Positions 1-7,879 of a DNA stretch of 37,592 nucleotides are shown piece by piece. This DNA comes from Bacteroidota bacterium. GTDB taxonomy: Bacteria; Bacteroidota; Bacteroidia; Chitinophagales; Chitinophagaceae. The stretch lies in NCBI GenBank assembly GCA_947487525.1, contig CANKWR010000013.1:1-37592 (forward strand), given 5' to 3'. The position numbers and the translations under genes were made by a program. Positions within the stretch are counted from its first letter, which is position 1; each line of letters opens with the position of its first letter. The notes below the pieces were generated by a model. That model had not been told where the DNA came from, did not search any database, and saw only the letters and a list, made by a program, of their open reading frames with translations.

Positions 1-86
1 GTAGAATATGCTCTCGAATAGATATTGTATGTCCAAGTATTTTAATCTACTTGGCTTAATCCGAACTAATTATAAAAAATATCTAT
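1..86. other. Leader or spacer upstream of the GldL-like gene
   Basis: AT-rich sequence with no reading frame of note. It holds a short dyad, CCAAGTA at 33-39 and TACTTGG at 48-54, separated by eight bases. No T-run follows the dyad, so it does not look like a standard intrinsic terminator. I see no clear Bacteroidota-type promoter. The upstream gene lies outside the window, so I cannot say whether this is an intergenic start or a gap inside an operon. Confidence 0.4.
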
Positions 87-1631
87 ATGAAAAAAAAGAA
101 ATTAGACATTTTTAATCTTTTTTATAGTGGTGCTGCCGTTGTCATTTTGATTGGGGTAATTGCCAAATTATTGGAGTGGCCTGCACAGGATCTTTTAATT
201 ACCGGGGGCTTGGCCATTGAAGCATTGGTTTTTGGCGTATCGGCCATTAAGTTTGTCGAAGTGGAAGAAAAATCCGAAGTAGCGACCGAAGCAACCCTCG
301 CAAAAGTGGCTGATGGCTTGGGGAATTTAGTAGGCAGCGCTGGTGGTTCCGCTACAGGTGCAGATACTTATATTAATATTCAAACTGGCACTGGAACCAA
401 TGGTGCTACTGATGCCAATACCGCTGTTGCCAATACAAGCACTGCTAAGCCAACCGCTACTAGCACCTCCACTACTACTACTACTGTTATTCCGGATACC
501 ACCTCCAGACCTAAACATTTATCGATTGAAGTGAATAATACAGGCACCCAAAATAGTGCTGCACATAGCTTATGGCAATTAGAGCAAATGGATATTTTAA
601 GCTTAGCGAAAGACTTGTTTTTCCAACCTGAGTGGGATTTATTAAGCTCGGAAGAGTATGCACAGATAAGTAATTTATTTAAAAGAGTTTTTGATAAAAA
701 ATTACCCAACAAAGAAGCATTGCCTTTTTTATTACAATTCCCTGTTAAGTTGCCTGTTCCTGAAATGAGCAAATTGGCATTTAGTGGATCTCATGATTTA
801 AGTGTGGAGGAAGTGGAATTGTTAAGCAAAGCGTTTGAAATTATTAATTACAACTCCTTCCTTGATCATTTTGTGTTTGAGCAAAATGGAGAAACGATAA
901 GCATTAGACCTAAATTGAATAATGAGGTTCAGCTATTTGGTGGGGAAGAGGAAGCAATTTTAAATCATGCAAAGCAATTTTATGCTAAAGACTTTATTGT
1001 AAGTCCTAACCTAGATTGTTTAGCGAATATGATAAAATTAAAAGGTCAATTATTGGTTGAACAATTGACTCAAAAAGTTTCAGTTAAATCGGAAGAAGAG
1101 TTCATTTCTTTAAGCCATATATTGTTTACACAATCTGACGAATTAAAGAAAAAGTTGTTTAACAAAGTAAAGAAATTAAAATACAATTTAGCTACAGGAG
1201 CTGGGTATGCTTATCTAAAAACAATGGCACAGGCTGCTTTAACATTTAGTGATGCAATGGTTGGTCAAGAATTATTCAAAAATATTGTTGAAATACATGT
1301 GGACGAAAATACCACCATTACCTTAGATGATGTGGTGAACTGTTATGCAGATACTATTTACTTTGGCCCTAAAAATGAGTATAGTGTGGTGTTGACTGAA
1401 CTTTTTGTGAATGGAGAATTAAATAATTTGAATTATGTGAATTCTATCATTGAAAAATTTTTAATTGACAATGTGGCCACTAAGTCTAAATTATTGGAAG
1501 TGTTTAATATGAAAGAGCAAGACAGCAAAAAAGATGTCTTCAATAAATTAAACTATCATTTGAATAAAACTAATACTTCACCTAGTGGAGCTCAATTAGC
1601 CTTTATTTTATTGTACAAACAATATAGTTAA
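87..1631 (+). CDS. gldL: GldL-like T9SS/gliding motor protein with a long C-terminal extension
   Basis: The first 60 residues match the GldL pattern: two hydrophobic helices at about 9-29 and 36-56, with Lys27 in the first and Glu45 in the second (motif AIEALVFG). Glu45 corresponds by position to the protonatable intramembrane glutamate of Flavobacterium johnsoniae GldL (Glu49). In known systems GldL and GldM form the proton-driven inner-membrane motor of type IX secretion and gliding. Residues about 83-140 are a low-complexity Gly/Ala/Thr/Ser linker. Residues 145-514 are a mostly helical-looking region I do not recognise. Usual GldL proteins have only some 200-270 residues, so this one is about twice the normal length. 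The GldM-like gene starts 16 bases downstream, which supports the call. It is probably a divergent paralogue rather than the housekeeping copy; that part is inference. Confidence 0.75.
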   Translation: MKKKKLDIFNLFYSGAAVVILIGVIAKLLEWPAQDLLITGGLAIEALVFGVSAIKFVEVEEKSEVATEATLAKVADGLGNLVGSAGGSATGADTYINIQTGTGTNGATDANTAVANTSTAKPTATSTSTTTTTVIPDTTSRPKHLSIEVNNTGTQNSAAHSLWQLEQMDILSLAKDLFFQPEWDLLSSEEYAQISNLFKRVFDKKLPNKEALPFLLQFPVKLPVPEMSKLAFSGSHDLSVEEVELLSKAFEIINYNSFLDHFVFEQNGETISIRPKLNNEVQLFGGEEEAILNHAKQFYAKDFIVSPNLDCLANMIKLKGQLLVEQLTQKVSVKSEEEFISLSHILFTQSDELKKKLFNKVKKLKYNLATGAGYAYLKTMAQAALTFSDAMVGQELFKNIVEIHVDENTTITLDDVVNCYADTIYFGPKNEYSVVLTELFVNGELNNLNYVNSIIEKFLIDNVATKSKLLEVFNMKEQDSKKDVFNKLNYHLNKTNTSPSGAQLAFILLYKQYS

Positions 1632-1647
1632 TTATAAAATCTAGTAT

Positions 1648-3021
1648 ATGGCTGAAGGTCAAGTAGACGTCAAAAGATACCAGATTATAAGTCTTTTGTA
1701 CATTGTATTTATCTGTTTCTCTGTAATCAATATCAAAATATCGGTATTGGATTCTAATATCTATACCATTAAGTCACTTCAGTCCATTGAGAAAGAAGAA
1801 CTAAAGAAGGTGGACATTAGTAATAAAATTATTGCCGACAACTTAGAAGTGCTTAATAAAAATGCGAAAGCGGCTAGTTATTTAAAAATTAGAACTAGGC
1901 TGACTGCGAGTTATACTGTTATTAATAATGTGTTGAAACACGTTGACGAAGAGTTTGTTAAAAACAATACGACGATTTACAAACAGTTTAATAGTAAAAA
2001 CTTAATTGAAGAAATTTTAAAATCAGACAAAGGGGTTAAGTTATTGGAAAAGGATTTATTTGACCTTTCTACATTTATCAATAAAGCGCCATTTAAACTT
2101 CAGGCTTCTTTAGATTCGATTATTCCTATTGAGCCCTCTGTTACCACCATTAAAGGCAAGCAGGAAAATTGGGCCTATTACTTATTTTACCACAAGCCTA
2201 CTTCTATCAGTTACATGCAATTGGAGCGTATAAAATTATTAATTACTAAAACGCAATTGTTGTATCAGGAAGCAGCTTTGGCTGAAATTGGCTATCAGGC
2301 TACTTACTTCTCTCCATTCAACCCTAAATTATATGTGCTTAAATCCACAGTTAAGGAATATAAGGAAGAGGATTTAATCAAGCCTGGTCAAAAAGTGGTG
2401 AATATCACAGACGAAGTATTTGACGATTTATTTAAGAAAATTTTATACTCCCTACATACTGAAAACATCATCGTTGGTCTCAACAATACATTGTTGAATG
2501 ACTTTGATTTTATGATGGGTAAGGACTTTGATATTGAAATTAGTCCTAGAGTTAATATTGCCAAGTCAGATAAAAACTACCGCGTTGTATTTAACAAGGT
2601 GGGTGAGTATTCCCTTAAATTTTATGATTTAAGAAAAGGAGCTAAGAAAGTGCTATTTGAAAAGAAAATTAATGTGAATCCAATCCCTGATCCAGTGGTA
2701 AAAGTTAAAGGGGATAATATGGGGAACTATACCATTAGCGTAAAAGATTTATTAAGTGCGGAGCGTTTGGAAGCAAAATTAGAAGTGAACAATTTGAATT
2801 ATTTCCCTGGTAGAATCAATAGCTACAAAGTGGTGCGTATTCACAATGGGAAAGAGGAGGAATCGGTTAATAATTACGGGGAACTTTTCCAATCACCTAC
2901 ACAAAAAGTGTTAGGCGCATTGAAAAAGAATGACATTTTAATATTTGACAATGTAAATATGTCATTGGTAGATGGATCAACCAGATCGGCGGCTCCTATT
3001 ATTTATAAAATAATTGATTAA
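1648..3021 (+). CDS. gldM: GldM-like periplasmic motor/shaft protein
   Basis: 457 residues, with a short cytoplasmic start, one hydrophobic helix at about 11-29 (YQIISLLYIVFICFSVINI) and a long periplasmic part, as in GldM/PorM. The helix is followed by a charged, helical region (about 40-140), then beta-rich domains. The end resembles the last GldM domain: a motif ending LKKNDILIFDNVN, then a DGSTR stretch and APIIYKI, comparable with the 'LK-G-D-I-I-NI...DGT-R-LPPI-KI' ending of GldM. GldM spans the periplasm and passes motor motion to the outer-membrane ring. The protein is a little shorter than typical GldM (about 510-530). Its stop codon shares one base with the next start codon, so translation is probably coupled. 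No GldN-like gene follows, unlike the usual gldKLMN order. Confidence 0.75.
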   Translation: MAEGQVDVKRYQIISLLYIVFICFSVINIKISVLDSNIYTIKSLQSIEKEELKKVDISNKIIADNLEVLNKNAKAASYLKIRTRLTASYTVINNVLKHVDEEFVKNNTTIYKQFNSKNLIEEILKSDKGVKLLEKDLFDLSTFINKAPFKLQASLDSIIPIEPSVTTIKGKQENWAYYLFYHKPTSISYMQLERIKLLITKTQLLYQEAALAEIGYQATYFSPFNPKLYVLKSTVKEYKEEDLIKPGQKVVNITDEVFDDLFKKILYSLHTENIIVGLNNTLLNDFDFMMGKDFDIEISPRVNIAKSDKNYRVVFNKVGEYSLKFYDLRKGAKKVLFEKKINVNPIPDPVVKVKGDNMGNYTISVKDLLSAERLEAKLEVNNLNYFPGRINSYKVVRIHNGKEEESVNNYGELFQSPTQKVLGALKKNDILIFDNVNMSLVDGSTRSAAPIIYKIID

Positions 3022-5162
3022 TGTTTAGATTGATGAAGTTTTATTTTGCCATTTTGTTATTTGCTATTTTGTCATTGCAAGCCAATGCACAGGATACACT
3101 TTCCGGTAATTTGCCTAGCTTGAAAATTACAAGTGGCTTGCATGTAATCAAAAATGTAGTTACCGTGAAAGGGGATTTGATTGTAGAGCCGGGTGCTAGA
3201 ATTGAATTCATTGACCCGGGTATTTTGGTTTGTGAAGGACCTATTAGTATCAAAGGGGTAAATAAAAACATTGAATTCTTTGGCAAGCAAAAATATGAAG
3301 GAGTAGGGTTGGTGATTAAAAATATTGACTCTAGTGCGGTTGATATTCAAAATGCTGTATTTAGAAATTTACAGCTTCCCTTGTTTTTTGACTTTGCTTG
3401 GAAAAGAAATTCAGTTAATATTAGCGATAATAACTTCGTAAATAATGTTGGTAAAGTATCTGTGATCCAAGTATTAAATACGCCGTTTAATTTTAATTTG
3501 GATTCCTCTTATTTGAACTTCAAAATTAACAGTAACTTATTTTCTGGCAACAATGCCGCAATTTACTTTGAGGATTTAAAAAGCGATCATGTGAATTTTG
3601 AAATCATGAACAATGCTTTTGTAAGCAATAATGTTTATGGGTTTAAAAATTACAATATCTCTACTAATGTATTTTATGGCAGAGCGGATCAGGTGTTTTC
3701 AAGATTTACCGCTAAAATTGAGGGCAATAGTTTTGCTTACAACTATTTAATTGATAACAATACCGATACCATTGTGCATGTTGCTAATTTTGGTATATAT
3801 GGAACAGATAAATCCTTCCCCCTAAAAAAGAATTATTTAGGCGCTTCTAATGTAGATAAAATACGAAAGAGTATCTACGATCAAACCTTAAATTACAATG
3901 CACCGAAAGTTGATTTCGAACCATTTTTAAATCAACCTATTGGTTCTAATCCAACGCATGTATTTAAGGTGACCAATTTGGATGACACCGAATTTAGCGA
4001 CTCTGTTAAAATAAATGAAACCCTAAAAGGTTTTGTATTATCAGCAAACAATGGGTTGGAACTTGGAAAAGCAACCATTACCTATAGCTCGTTTAAAGAC
4101 GACAGTAGCATGAAAAAAATGGACACAGTGCTTAGCTTTGACAGACAGCCTAATGGGAATGAGTATAAATTAACCATCACTAAAATAGTCAACAACGGTA
4201 AAAAAGTGGGGTATTATAACCTTACTAATATTACCGACACAAGAGGCAATTATGTGCCTGACGTTAAAGTAGGTTATGTGACATATTTAAATGACTTAAG
4301 AAGAAGAACTTTAATAGCAGCGCTGGTGAAAGAAAGAAAATCCGAAGACAGTTTAAAGAGACCAGCGGCACCGGTAGATTCAATAAAAAATATTTTCCAA
4401 AAAATAGAAGCACCAATGAAAAGTAAGTTTGAATTTGGTGTAGTAACGGGTGGGGCTATTTTCTTAGGAACAGTAAGTAGTCCAAATGTATTTAAGAATG
4501 TAATGAATTTGTATAATGGCGTTAATGTAAACTATACCATTTATTCAAATTTGAGTGCTAGTTTAACCCTTGCCATGTTTAAATTATCCAACTCGGATTA
4601 TAACTCAAGTAACAATGAACAGATTGCGAGAGGTATGAGTTTTAGTACTTCTGTAATGAGCATATCTCCTTCCATCAATTATGATTTTGTAGACAATCGA
4701 TTGTATACCAAGGCTAGAAGGTTAAGACCCTCTATTGGATTTGGTGTTGATCTTTTCAACTTTACCCCAACGGGCAAATACAACGGTAATGAGGTTCCTT
4801 TACAACCACTTGGTACAGGAGGACAATTAATTGATAGTGGCAAGAAAGTATATTCATTAATGTCATTTGGTTATTTCATAAATATTAAATTAAAATATCA
4901 GCTTAATAGATTCAATAGTGTAGGTGTTCATTTTTCTTATCATAAAGCCTTCACGGATTATTTGGATGATGTGGGTCCTGATACTTATCCTGATGTAACT
5001 AAGTTATTGGAGAAAGGGGGTGCTAACGGTCCTGCTGCTGCTTATTTTTCTAACCCTACCCGACTATCAGTTTCTCCTGGGCAAGTCAGGGCCAGTCCAA
5101 ATGACCCCACGGATAAGTATATCAATTTTGGCATTTTCTATTCAAGAAGATTATTTAAATAA
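3021..5162 (+). CDS. Parallel beta-helix protein fused to a PorG/DUF6089-like outer-membrane barrel
   Basis: 713 residues. A signal peptide ends near residue 23 (LSLQANAQ). Residues about 30-300 have Asn-rich repeats with N-x-F and V-x-N patterns typical of a right-handed parallel beta-helix. Residues about 310-430 look like an Ig-type beta domain. From about 465 to the end, alternating beta segments form an outer-membrane barrel. It includes PLGTGGQL (about 596) and FTDYLDDV (about 642), which recall the DUF6089/PorG family; PorG is an outer-membrane T9SS component that contacts the PorK/PorN ring. The C-terminal barrel is thus the expected outer partner for the two upstream motor proteins. 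Start: ATG at 3021 overlaps the previous stop; an in-frame ATG at 3033 would give a more usual signal peptide. The fusion with a beta-helix is unusual. The PorG relation rests on motif similarity only. Confidence 0.65.
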   Translation: MFRLMKFYFAILLFAILSLQANAQDTLSGNLPSLKITSGLHVIKNVVTVKGDLIVEPGARIEFIDPGILVCEGPISIKGVNKNIEFFGKQKYEGVGLVIKNIDSSAVDIQNAVFRNLQLPLFFDFAWKRNSVNISDNNFVNNVGKVSVIQVLNTPFNFNLDSSYLNFKINSNLFSGNNAAIYFEDLKSDHVNFEIMNNAFVSNNVYGFKNYNISTNVFYGRADQVFSRFTAKIEGNSFAYNYLIDNNTDTIVHVANFGIYGTDKSFPLKKNYLGASNVDKIRKSIYDQTLNYNAPKVDFEPFLNQPIGSNPTHVFKVTNLDDTEFSDSVKINETLKGFVLSANNGLELGKATITYSSFKDDSSMKKMDTVLSFDRQPNGNEYKLTITKIVNNGKKVGYYNLTNITDTRGNYVPDVKVGYVTYLNDLRRRTLIAALVKERKSEDSLKRPAAPVDSIKNIFQKIEAPMKSKFEFGVVTGGAIFLGTVSSPNVFKNVMNLYNGVNVNYTIYSNLSASLTLAMFKLSNSDYNSSNNEQIARGMSFSTSVMSISPSINYDFVDNRLYTKARRLRPSIGFGVDLFNFTPTGKYNGNEVPLQPLGTGGQLIDSGKKVYSLMSFGYFINIKLKYQLNRFNSVGVHFSYHKAFTDYLDDVGPDTYPDVTKLLEKGGANGPAAAYFSNPTRLSVSPGQVRASPNDPTDKYINFGIFYSRRLFK

Positions 5163-5178
5163 ACTAGTTATAGTAAAC

Positions 5179-5610
5179 ATGAAAGTTTTTAAATATTTTA
5201 TCGCGATTTGTATTCCAATGCTCTATTTTTCTTGTGCAAAAGAAACCGTTATTACGAATGCAGATTTCCAGAAAAATTTATTGGCAGGCACAGGTAATTA
5301 CCAAAATACATCCAATGTATGGAGGTTGGACTCATTGACTATTTCTGGCGCGCCGTATAAACTTTCGGCTATTGAAAAAAGATATACTAAAACCATGTTT
5401 CGCGATGGTTCTTATATGGACTCGGATGGTTATGCGGGCATATGGGAAATGATTGCCGATAATAAATTAGATATCACCACAATCAATAGCGTGACCAATG
5501 TGAAAACTAAAAATAGTTATGATATTATTACCCTAAATGCAGCGCAGTTACAACTAAAAATTACGGGGGCAAAAGGGGCATATCAATATTTCTTCGTTAT
5601 TGCTAATTAA
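5179..5610 (+). CDS. Small lipoprotein of unknown function
   Basis: 143 residues from ATG at 5179. A longer frame opens upstream at 5020, but it overlaps the previous gene by 140 bases and has no signal sequence, whereas 5179 gives a clean hydrophobic leader ending in YFSC (Cys19), a loose Bacteroidota lipobox. The mature part is small and beta-rich, with Trp, Tyr and Asp residues spaced as in lipocalin-like Bacteroidota lipoproteins (VWRLDSL, GIWEM). I do not recognise a specific family. It sits 16 bases after the barrel gene, so it is probably co-transcribed and could be an accessory of the same envelope complex; this role is inferred only from position. Confidence 0.7.
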   Translation: MKVFKYFIAICIPMLYFSCAKETVITNADFQKNLLAGTGNYQNTSNVWRLDSLTISGAPYKLSAIEKRYTKTMFRDGSYMDSDGYAGIWEMIADNKLDITTINSVTNVKTKNSYDIITLNAAQLQLKITGAKGAYQYFFVIAN

Positions 5611-5625
5611 TAGACATTTTTCTAG

Positions 5626-5633
5626 TAACTTTA
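5626..5633 (+). promoter_or_regulatory. Possible -7 element before the AraC-type regulator
   Basis: TAACTTTA matches the Bacteroidota -7 consensus TAnnTTTG at all but the last position and lies 27 bases before the next start codon. There is no good TTTG -33 element at the expected distance (only ATTG, about 23 bases upstream), so this is a weak prediction. Confidence 0.25.
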
Positions 5634-5660
5634 GATAGAGAATATAAAATTTGATTCATT

Positions 5661-6740
5661 ATGGAGTTTGTTAAAACATTATATTTTGCAGTTTTCTTTT
5701 TCTCTGTAATCGTTTTGGTTGATTTATTAGTTAAATTCAAGCGACCTTTATTACTAAAACTTTGCTTCGCATGTTTAATTATACCAATTGGCTTTGCTTC
5801 TTTTATTTATAGCCAAAATTTACATCCTACCACCTTTTATTTGTATGTGATATTGTCTAAGGCCATTGTTGCCAGTGCTTTTTTAAATGTATTTTCTATT
5901 TTATATTTCCCCAAGTTTAAATCTTTAGTAGTTAGCTTATCCCTTTTGCTAGTTGGGTTCACGCTTTTTTCCTTGTATTATAATTTCAATTTTAATCCAG
6001 AATATATCAACCAATTAAAAGGACAAACCATTGTGGTAGTCAGAGATGAGGGCTTAAAAGTTCCGCTTATTTTGAAAATTATAAGAGGCACACTTATAAT
6101 AAGTTTTTTTGCTACCATGATTTACTTCTTGTACATGATAACTTTAAAGTTTAGTCATAATAATATTTATTTCGAAAAGATAAAAAAATGGACGATTTTG
6201 GTTTTTGGATTAAGTGTAAGCATCCTTATTTTATATTTACCTATCCCCATTTTTAGAACTAATGAACTATTGGGACATAGCATTAGCGTATACATTTATA
6301 TGTATATCCTTTTATTGGTATTTTATCGACCCTTGTTTTTAAACCGTTCGGCTTTAAAAATATCCTTAGGAGAGAGTTTTAACCGCGAAGCTGATTTTGC
6401 CTTAAGCGAGCTTGATTTTATCAATGAGTTTTATACTAAATTGTACTTTACCAACAATGATGCCTCCTTGGATCATTTAGCCAAAATATTAAAGATTAGT
6501 TCAAATGACTTATACAAATTTGTTTACTACAAGTACTCAATGACTTTTAATGATTTAGTGAATAAAAATAGGGTTGACTTTTTTATAGACATCATTCACA
6601 ACCCCAAGTACTTGAATTATACCATTGACGCCCTAGCTAAAGAAGTTGGGTTTTCCTCAAGGCAACATTTATACAAGCCTTTCAAGAAATTCCATGGTGG
6701 AAATCCATCCGATATCGTGGATGCGGTAGCTACTAGATAA
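5661..6740 (+). CDS. Membrane-anchored AraC-type transcription regulator
   Basis: 359 residues. The first 230 or so hold about six or seven hydrophobic helices (for example FAVFFFSVIVLVDLLV near the start and SVYIYMYILLLVFYRPLF at about 210-228). The last 110 residues form an AraC-type DNA-binding domain with two helix-turn-helix units: DHLAKILKISSNDLYKFV, then IDALAKEVGFSSRQHLYKPF with the conserved GFSS turn and a final F-K-K-F...P segment. Such N-terminal-membrane AraC proteins are common in Bacteroidota and are thought to sense envelope or extracellular signals. It lies between the motor cluster and the large secreted-protein operon, so it is a good candidate regulator of one or both. The link is inferred from position only. 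Confidence 0.85.
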   Translation: MEFVKTLYFAVFFFSVIVLVDLLVKFKRPLLLKLCFACLIIPIGFASFIYSQNLHPTTFYLYVILSKAIVASAFLNVFSILYFPKFKSLVVSLSLLLVGFTLFSLYYNFNFNPEYINQLKGQTIVVVRDEGLKVPLILKIIRGTLIISFFATMIYFLYMITLKFSHNNIYFEKIKKWTILVFGLSVSILILYLPIPIFRTNELLGHSISVYIYMYILLLVFYRPLFLNRSALKISLGESFNREADFALSELDFINEFYTKLYFTNNDASLDHLAKILKISSNDLYKFVYYKYSMTFNDLVNKNRVDFFIDIIHNPKYLNYTIDALAKEVGFSSRQHLYKPFKKFHGGNPSDIVDAVATR

Positions 6741-6924
6741 CACCTATTTGCCCTATTTTTAGGAATTATTTATCCGCTTAATTAACCAAATTTTTTGTGG
6801 TTGTATTTCCGTTACAATACCCCTTTTTTATCAATACAATTATTAAAATATATTAATGTATAAATAAAAGGAATACAGCGTTTCAGATTCTTTTTCGAGG
6901 AAATAGCTCCATTTTCTGTTAGTT

Positions 6925-6955
6925 TTTGTTTTTGACTTTCAATTGATTAATCTTA
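6925..6955 (+). promoter_or_regulatory. Possible promoter of the secreted-protein operon
   Basis: TTTG at 6925-6928 is followed after 19 bases by TAATCTTA (6948-6955). The Bacteroidota consensus is TTTG, about 19-21 bases, then TAnnTTTG. The -33 part is exact and the spacing right; the -7 part matches four of six fixed positions. It lies 24 bases before the ATG at 6980, inside the only sizeable spacer (239 bases) of this part of the window. Confidence 0.35.
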
Positions 6956-6979
6956 GTGTTATAAGATATCTTCTGAATC

Positions 6980-7372
6980 ATGAGTTTAATCTCCCATATG
7001 AAACAATTTTTTTTACGTTATTTCTTGAATAAGGAATCAAGAACTAAACATCTTTTTGACCATCATTTTTTTGTGAATCAGTATTATTTGCATAAGTCTG
7101 CTTCTTTAGAAAATATATCAAAAATATTAAATATAAGTCCAGCGTCTGTAAATCATATTACATCAACTTACTATTCGATGGAATTTGAAAGCTTGTGTAG
7201 CAAACACAAATTTCAACATTTTTGGGATGAATTTACCAACCCATTGAATTCGGAATTGCCTGTTGAATCCCTTATTAAAAGTGCTGGCTTTAATTCAAAT
7301 GATGATTTTTCTGAAATCATTTTGAAACATAAAGAAGAAAGCAAATACATTTTAGAAAGAAAATTCATTTGA
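6980..7372 (+). CDS. Degenerate AraC-type DNA-binding-domain protein
   Basis: 130 residues with no membrane segments. Residues about 38-80 (ENISKILNISPASVNHIT) fit the first AraC helix-turn-helix. Residues about 95-118 (VESLIKSAGFNSNDDFSEII) fit a worn second one, with GFNS in place of GFSS and without the usual P-S-x-Y/F-R ending. It resembles the C-terminal part of the regulator at 5661-6740 and may be a shortened relative of it. The stop TGA overlaps the next start TTG by three bases, so translation is probably coupled. It may still bind DNA, or it may be a decaying copy. The frame is intact and the gene heads the operon, which argues that it is used. Confidence 0.65.
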   Translation: MSLISHMKQFFLRYFLNKESRTKHLFDHHFFVNQYYLHKSASLENISKILNISPASVNHITSTYYSMEFESLCSKHKFQHFWDEFTNPLNSELPVESLIKSAGFNSNDDFSEIILKHKEESKYILERKFI

Positions 7373-7866
7373 AACATTTAATTATCATATTCTTTTTGAG
7401 CATTTGCATAAGTGCACAATCTCAAATTAATGTTAGCTATTCGCTTGGAAGTATTGGTGGCAATATGAAAACGAGCACGTATAGTAGCCCTATTTTAATT
7501 AACGGCGACAAATGTATTAAAGTCACCAATAGTATTTCAAAGTTTAGCGCAAGTAAAAAAGGGGACTTTTATTCAACCTGTTCTGTAAACATTGACTTTT
7601 CTAAAATTCAAATTCAACTTGCTTTAGCGCCTAATCCGGTAAATACCTATACCATTTTAAGATGTGTAGGAAGGCTCCAAAATGACAGCAAGTTTAACGT
7701 AATGGTGTTTAATAATTCAGGCCAACCTGTTTATTCCGCCGAAGCCACCCAGCAACAAATGTTATCTGGCTTAAGACTGAATTTGGCTTCCTTGGTTACA
7801 GGAGTCTATTTTGTACAAGTAAGTTCAAGTAGCGTTTTGTCAACACTTAAATTTTTAAAAAATTAA
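7369..7866 (+). CDS. Short secreted protein with a T9SS type A sorting domain
   Basis: 165 residues from a TTG start that overlaps the previous stop. There is no in-frame ATG near by, and TTG gives a proper signal peptide (KHLIIIFFLSICISAQSQ). Only about 65 residues separate the signal from the C-terminal sorting domain. The domain shows the type A hallmarks: APNPVN (about residue 86), VMVFNNSGQPVY, LNLASLVTGVYFVQV and a Lys-rich end KFLKN. Proteins with this domain cross the outer membrane through the type IX system. It is the only clear T9SS sorting domain in the window. Its cargo part is tiny and unrecognised, so it could act as a capping or anchoring subunit. The next gene starts 13 bases later. 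Confidence 0.75.
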   Translation: MKHLIIIFFLSICISAQSQINVSYSLGSIGGNMKTSTYSSPILINGDKCIKVTNSISKFSASKKGDFYSTCSVNIDFSKIQIQLALAPNPVNTYTILRCVGRLQNDSKFNVMVFNNSGQPVYSAEATQQQMLSGLRLNLASLVTGVYFVQVSSSSVLSTLKFLKN

Positions 7867-7879
7867 TAATTGGATTTAC

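Noticed and set aside
5020..5178. Upstream start for the small lipoprotein
   Set aside because: It would overlap the barrel gene by 140 bases in another frame and bury the lipoprotein signal in the middle of the protein.
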